A DNA stretch of 24,041 nucleotides from an uncultured Rhizobiaceae group bacterium (lineage in GTDB: Bacteria; Pseudomonadota; Alphaproteobacteria; Rhizobiales; Rhizobiaceae): positions 1 to 24,041 of the forward strand of contig CALLHT010000233.1 in NCBI GenBank assembly GCA_938009335.1, read 5' to 3'. Positions within the stretch are counted from its first letter, which is position 1, and each line of letters begins with the position of its first letter. The notes beneath the pieces were generated by a model, which saw nothing but the letters and a program-made list of their open reading frames with translations, did no database searches and was not told the origin of the DNA. Shown here in pieces: positions 21,921-24,041 of this stretch. The position numbers and the translations under genes are program-made.

Positions 21921-23948
21921 TCACGCCTCCGCTGCTCTGCCCTTGAGGGCGATCAATCCGCGCGGTCGGAACTGAATGAAAATGATGATGAAGATTATCA
22001 TATAGGTTTGCGCTGCCAGCGTATTTGAGGGATTGAAGTTCTCAATCAATTTCTGGAAAACTCCAATCAGACCAGCGCCCGCCAGCGTGCCCCAGATGTT
22101 TCCAACGCCACCAATCACAACAGTCATAAAGCTTTGAACGATGTAATCGCTACCCAGTTCTGATGTGACTTTCGCATAAAGACCGATGGCTACACCTGCG
22201 ATACCCGCGATCCCTGATCCAAGACCAAAAGTGAGCATATTAATCTTATCCGGATTGATTCCCATAGATGATGCCATACGCGGGTTTTGCACCACCGCAC
22301 GGGTTTCAAGGCCAAGACGGGTCTTATTCAAAGTCCACCAGAGGCCGACGAAGAAAATGATGCTCAAACCGAAAATCGCGATCCTGATCCAGCTGATGGA
22401 TACAACGTCATTTATTACCAATGCGCCATCAAGCCAATCCGGTGCGGTGAGAGGACGGGCTTGCGTGCCGAAAATATTCTTTGCCAACTGCTGTAGGGCA
22501 ATCGAAACACCAAAGGTTGCAAGAAGGGTCTCAAGCGGACGGTCGTAAAGGTGTCGAATGACCAGCCGTTCCAGCGCCACGCCAGCGGCAAAGGTGACAG
22601 CAAAGGCTACAGGTATCGCCACAATAATTGACAACGTGTAGTTGGTGATAAACTGCTGCACCACGTAACCTGAATAGGCCCCCATCATGATGAACTCACC
22701 ATGGGCCATGTTAATGACACGCATCACTCCAAATGTGATGGCAAGACCAATGGCGGCCAAAAAATAGATGGAAGCCAAACTAATTGCGTCCAAAGCAAGG
22801 TCGAGAAATGTATTCCAACGGACGGACGAATTGATACTGCCAAGGGTCTCGCGAACTGCTGCGGTAACCTCAGGATCTGTCTCTGAAAAGCTTGCGTAGA
22901 ATACATGAGTATTAACCGCCTCTTCAATCTGTGCAGGCGTTGGAGAGACCGGTACAACTCCTAAAACAACAAGGTCTGAATATGCTGCATCACGCATGGT
23001 TTCTGTGTTGAGGCTTGTGACTTCATATCGCCCAACATTGCCATCTATAACATTAGAGATCAGCGCCTGATCTCGCTCTGCTTTCGTTACAAGAGCTGGC
23101 GCTTTCCCAGCATTCACCAGCATTGCATAGGCTGCGTCTTGCGTAAGCTCAGCTTGTTCACCGGAGAACCATTCTAAGACGGTTAAGTTCTGCGCAGAAG
23201 CATCTTCATCCACATAAGTTCTCCCAGGCTTGATGACCCGGGCGATATTGGCATCTTCCGGCAGAGTTTCCGCAACGCTTACCGAATTTGTCAGGAGCGG
23301 GTTTAGTTTTGCCCTGACGTCCAAATTTAGATTCCCAGCAAACCCTCGAATGGCCTCAACTCGTTCATCAGGCGTAACGCCAAATTGCATAGTCAGGAGA
23401 CGTTCCAGCTCATATAAATGCGTTTTAAGTTCTGCATCCGTTTCTGAAGTCAGAGCAGCGCGAAGGGCTGGCAGATGTTCGGGTTTTGCATCACGCGATA
23501 TGCTTTCCAGGCTGGCACGACGCACCTCAAGATCGGGACTGACCAGTCGGAACTGGGCCAAGGCAGAACTCAGAAGCCGTCTTACTCCGCTGTTTGGCTT
23601 AATTTGTTTGAGTTCACGTTTATCAGCAGTGCCAGCCTCTTGACCGCTGATGATATTGATCAGCGAGTAAGTCTTTTTGTCTTCGGTCGTAACGTAGAAA
23701 AAGTGATTGTCTTCTTTCCGGAACCAAAGGGATTTCCCTTCCCAGTTAGATAGGAAATCGGCAGCTTTATCAAAATCACTGGCTTGGATGTCAGCCAGAA
23801 CAGGACCAATGGTTTTGACAGAACTGCGTTGGATCAGCTTGAAATCGCGCTCCAGAATTTCAAGAAATTTTTCCGGTGATGCTTGAGCAGGTGTTGCGAA
23901 CACCGCAAACAGGATGAAGGCACTTATCAGGCGAAATAGACGGGACAT
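21921..23948 (-). CDS. urtB: Urea ABC transporter permease UrtB, long form with periplasmic N-terminal domain
   Basis: 675 residues. A Sec-type signal (MSRLFRLISAFILFAVFATPAQA) is followed by about 350 extracytoplasmic residues: an alpha-helical, HEAT-like part ('SPDLEVRRASLESISRDAKPEHLPALRAAL') and a second segment (about 235-370). The latter holds two similar-looking stretches, 'ELTQDAAYAMLVNAGKAPALV' and 'ETMRDAAYSDLVVLGVVPVS'. The LivH-like permease occupies 374-675 ('GLAITFGVMRVINMAHGEFIMMGAY', 'LATFGVSIALQQLAKNIFGTQ', 'VVIGGVGNIWGTLAGAGLIG'). UrtB proteins usually have an N-terminal extension, but at roughly 530 residues most are shorter, as I recall them. Pairs with UrtC. No strong ribosome site is visible; it follows a hairpin and the end of a probable urtA. 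Confidence 0.92.
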   Translation of the reverse strand: MSRLFRLISAFILFAVFATPAQASPEKFLEILERDFKLIQRSSVKTIGPVLADIQASDFDKAADFLSNWEGKSLWFRKEDNHFFYVTTEDKKTYSLINIISGQEAGTADKRELKQIKPNSGVRRLLSSALAQFRLVSPDLEVRRASLESISRDAKPEHLPALRAALTSETDAELKTHLYELERLLTMQFGVTPDERVEAIRGFAGNLNLDVRAKLNPLLTNSVSVAETLPEDANIARVIKPGRTYVDEDASAQNLTVLEWFSGEQAELTQDAAYAMLVNAGKAPALVTKAERDQALISNVIDGNVGRYEVTSLNTETMRDAAYSDLVVLGVVPVSPTPAQIEEAVNTHVFYASFSETDPEVTAAVRETLGSINSSVRWNTFLDLALDAISLASIYFLAAIGLAITFGVMRVINMAHGEFIMMGAYSGYVVQQFITNYTLSIIVAIPVAFAVTFAAGVALERLVIRHLYDRPLETLLATFGVSIALQQLAKNIFGTQARPLTAPDWLDGALVINDVVSISWIRIAIFGLSIIFFVGLWWTLNKTRLGLETRAVVQNPRMASSMGINPDKINMLTFGLGSGIAGIAGVAIGLYAKVTSELGSDYIVQSFMTVVIGGVGNIWGTLAGAGLIGVFQKLIENFNPSNTLAAQTYMIIFIIIFIQFRPRGLIALKGRAAEA

Positions 23949-23969
23949 GAGTGGGTTCCAAGTCAGGTA

Positions 23970-23992
23970 GGAAGGGCCTCATGGGCCCTTCC
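23970..23992 (-). promoter_or_regulatory. GC-rich hairpin upstream of urtB
   Basis: Perfect 9-bp arms GGAAGGGCC and GGCCCTTCC around a 5-nt loop, with no T-run afterwards in the direction of transcription. It lies between the probable end of urtA and urtB, in the same relative place as the aapJ-aapQ hairpin. Most likely it stabilises or partially attenuates the operon message at the binding-protein/permease boundary (inferred). Confidence 0.6.
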
Positions 23993-24017
23993 GGGTAATC
24001 AGTTGGAAAATCAGTAG

Positions 24018-24041
24018 TTAGATTTTAGCTGAACGCAGGTC
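24018..24041 (-). CDS. Probable 3' end of the urea-binding protein gene urtA, cut by window
   Basis: The last 24 bases read, on the minus strand, as codons for DLRSAKI followed by TAA. Only seven residues are visible, so the identification rests on position: urtA almost always precedes urtB, and the gap with a hairpin is typical of a binding-protein gene end. Another gene could equally end here. Confidence 0.35.
   Translation of the reverse strand, partial: DLRSAKI

Noticed and set aside
1..24041. tRNA or rRNA genes and CRISPR arrays
   Set aside because: No cloverleaf-like tRNA sequences, rRNA segments or regularly spaced repeats were noticed; no dedicated search could be run.

Overview
This window looks like a chromosomal segment of an alphaproteobacterium, probably of the Hyphomicrobiales/Rhodobacterales kind. 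The reasons are an Aap-type general amino-acid ABC transporter, a urt-ureDABC-EFG nitrogen cluster with a long-form UrtB, and IS110, IS30 and short tyrosine-recombinase remnants of types I associate with that class. Base composition is near balanced. The species cannot be fixed from the sequence alone. Apart from the first gene and the mobile debris at 12.07-13.95 kb, everything lies on the minus strand.

Layout. (1) 1-1281 (+): the 3' part of a TolC/CzcC-like outer-membrane efflux gene, cut by the window edge. (2) 1282-2271: about 1 kb without an intact gene, holding a decayed IS110-type transposase end and a short palindromic repeat. (3) 11679 down to 2272 (-): one tightly packed nine-gene operon. 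It encodes an FCD/GntR regulator, an enolase-superfamily protein, AapJ-AapQ-AapM-AapP, an ornithine-cyclodeaminase/mu-crystallin family reductase, a fold-type IV PLP enzyme and a BetC-like sulfatase. Four-base overlaps and SBP-permease spacing are typical of a single transcript, and a cluster of palindromes just upstream of gntR is a likely operator. (4) 11.7-14.0 kb: mobile debris, namely a full-length but dead tyrosine recombinase and an IS30 copy whose transposase is frameshifted by a roughly 37-bp double palindrome. (5) 24041 down to 14028 (-): tail of a probable urtA, then urtB, urtC, urtD, urtE, ureD, ureA, ureB, ureC, ureE, an LMW-phosphatase-like gene, ureF and ureG.

How the parts work together. 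The right-hand block imports urea (UrtA-E) and hydrolyses it with nickel urease (UreABC, matured by UreD/E/F/G). The left-hand operon is also nutrient scavenging: an amino-acid importer linked to a cytoplasmic sulfatase, a reductase, a PLP enzyme and an enolase-fold enzyme, all under a GntR regulator. I infer a pathway for a sulfated amino-acid-like compound. The substrate is unknown, and two of its enzymes lack residues usually conserved in their families. The operon has mobile-element remnants at both ends, and a copy of the same small palindromic repeat occurs in each debris zone.

The strongest candidates for something undescribed are the sulfatase/Aap/GntR operon, the double-palindrome repeat, and the phosphatase-like gene embedded between ureE and ureF.
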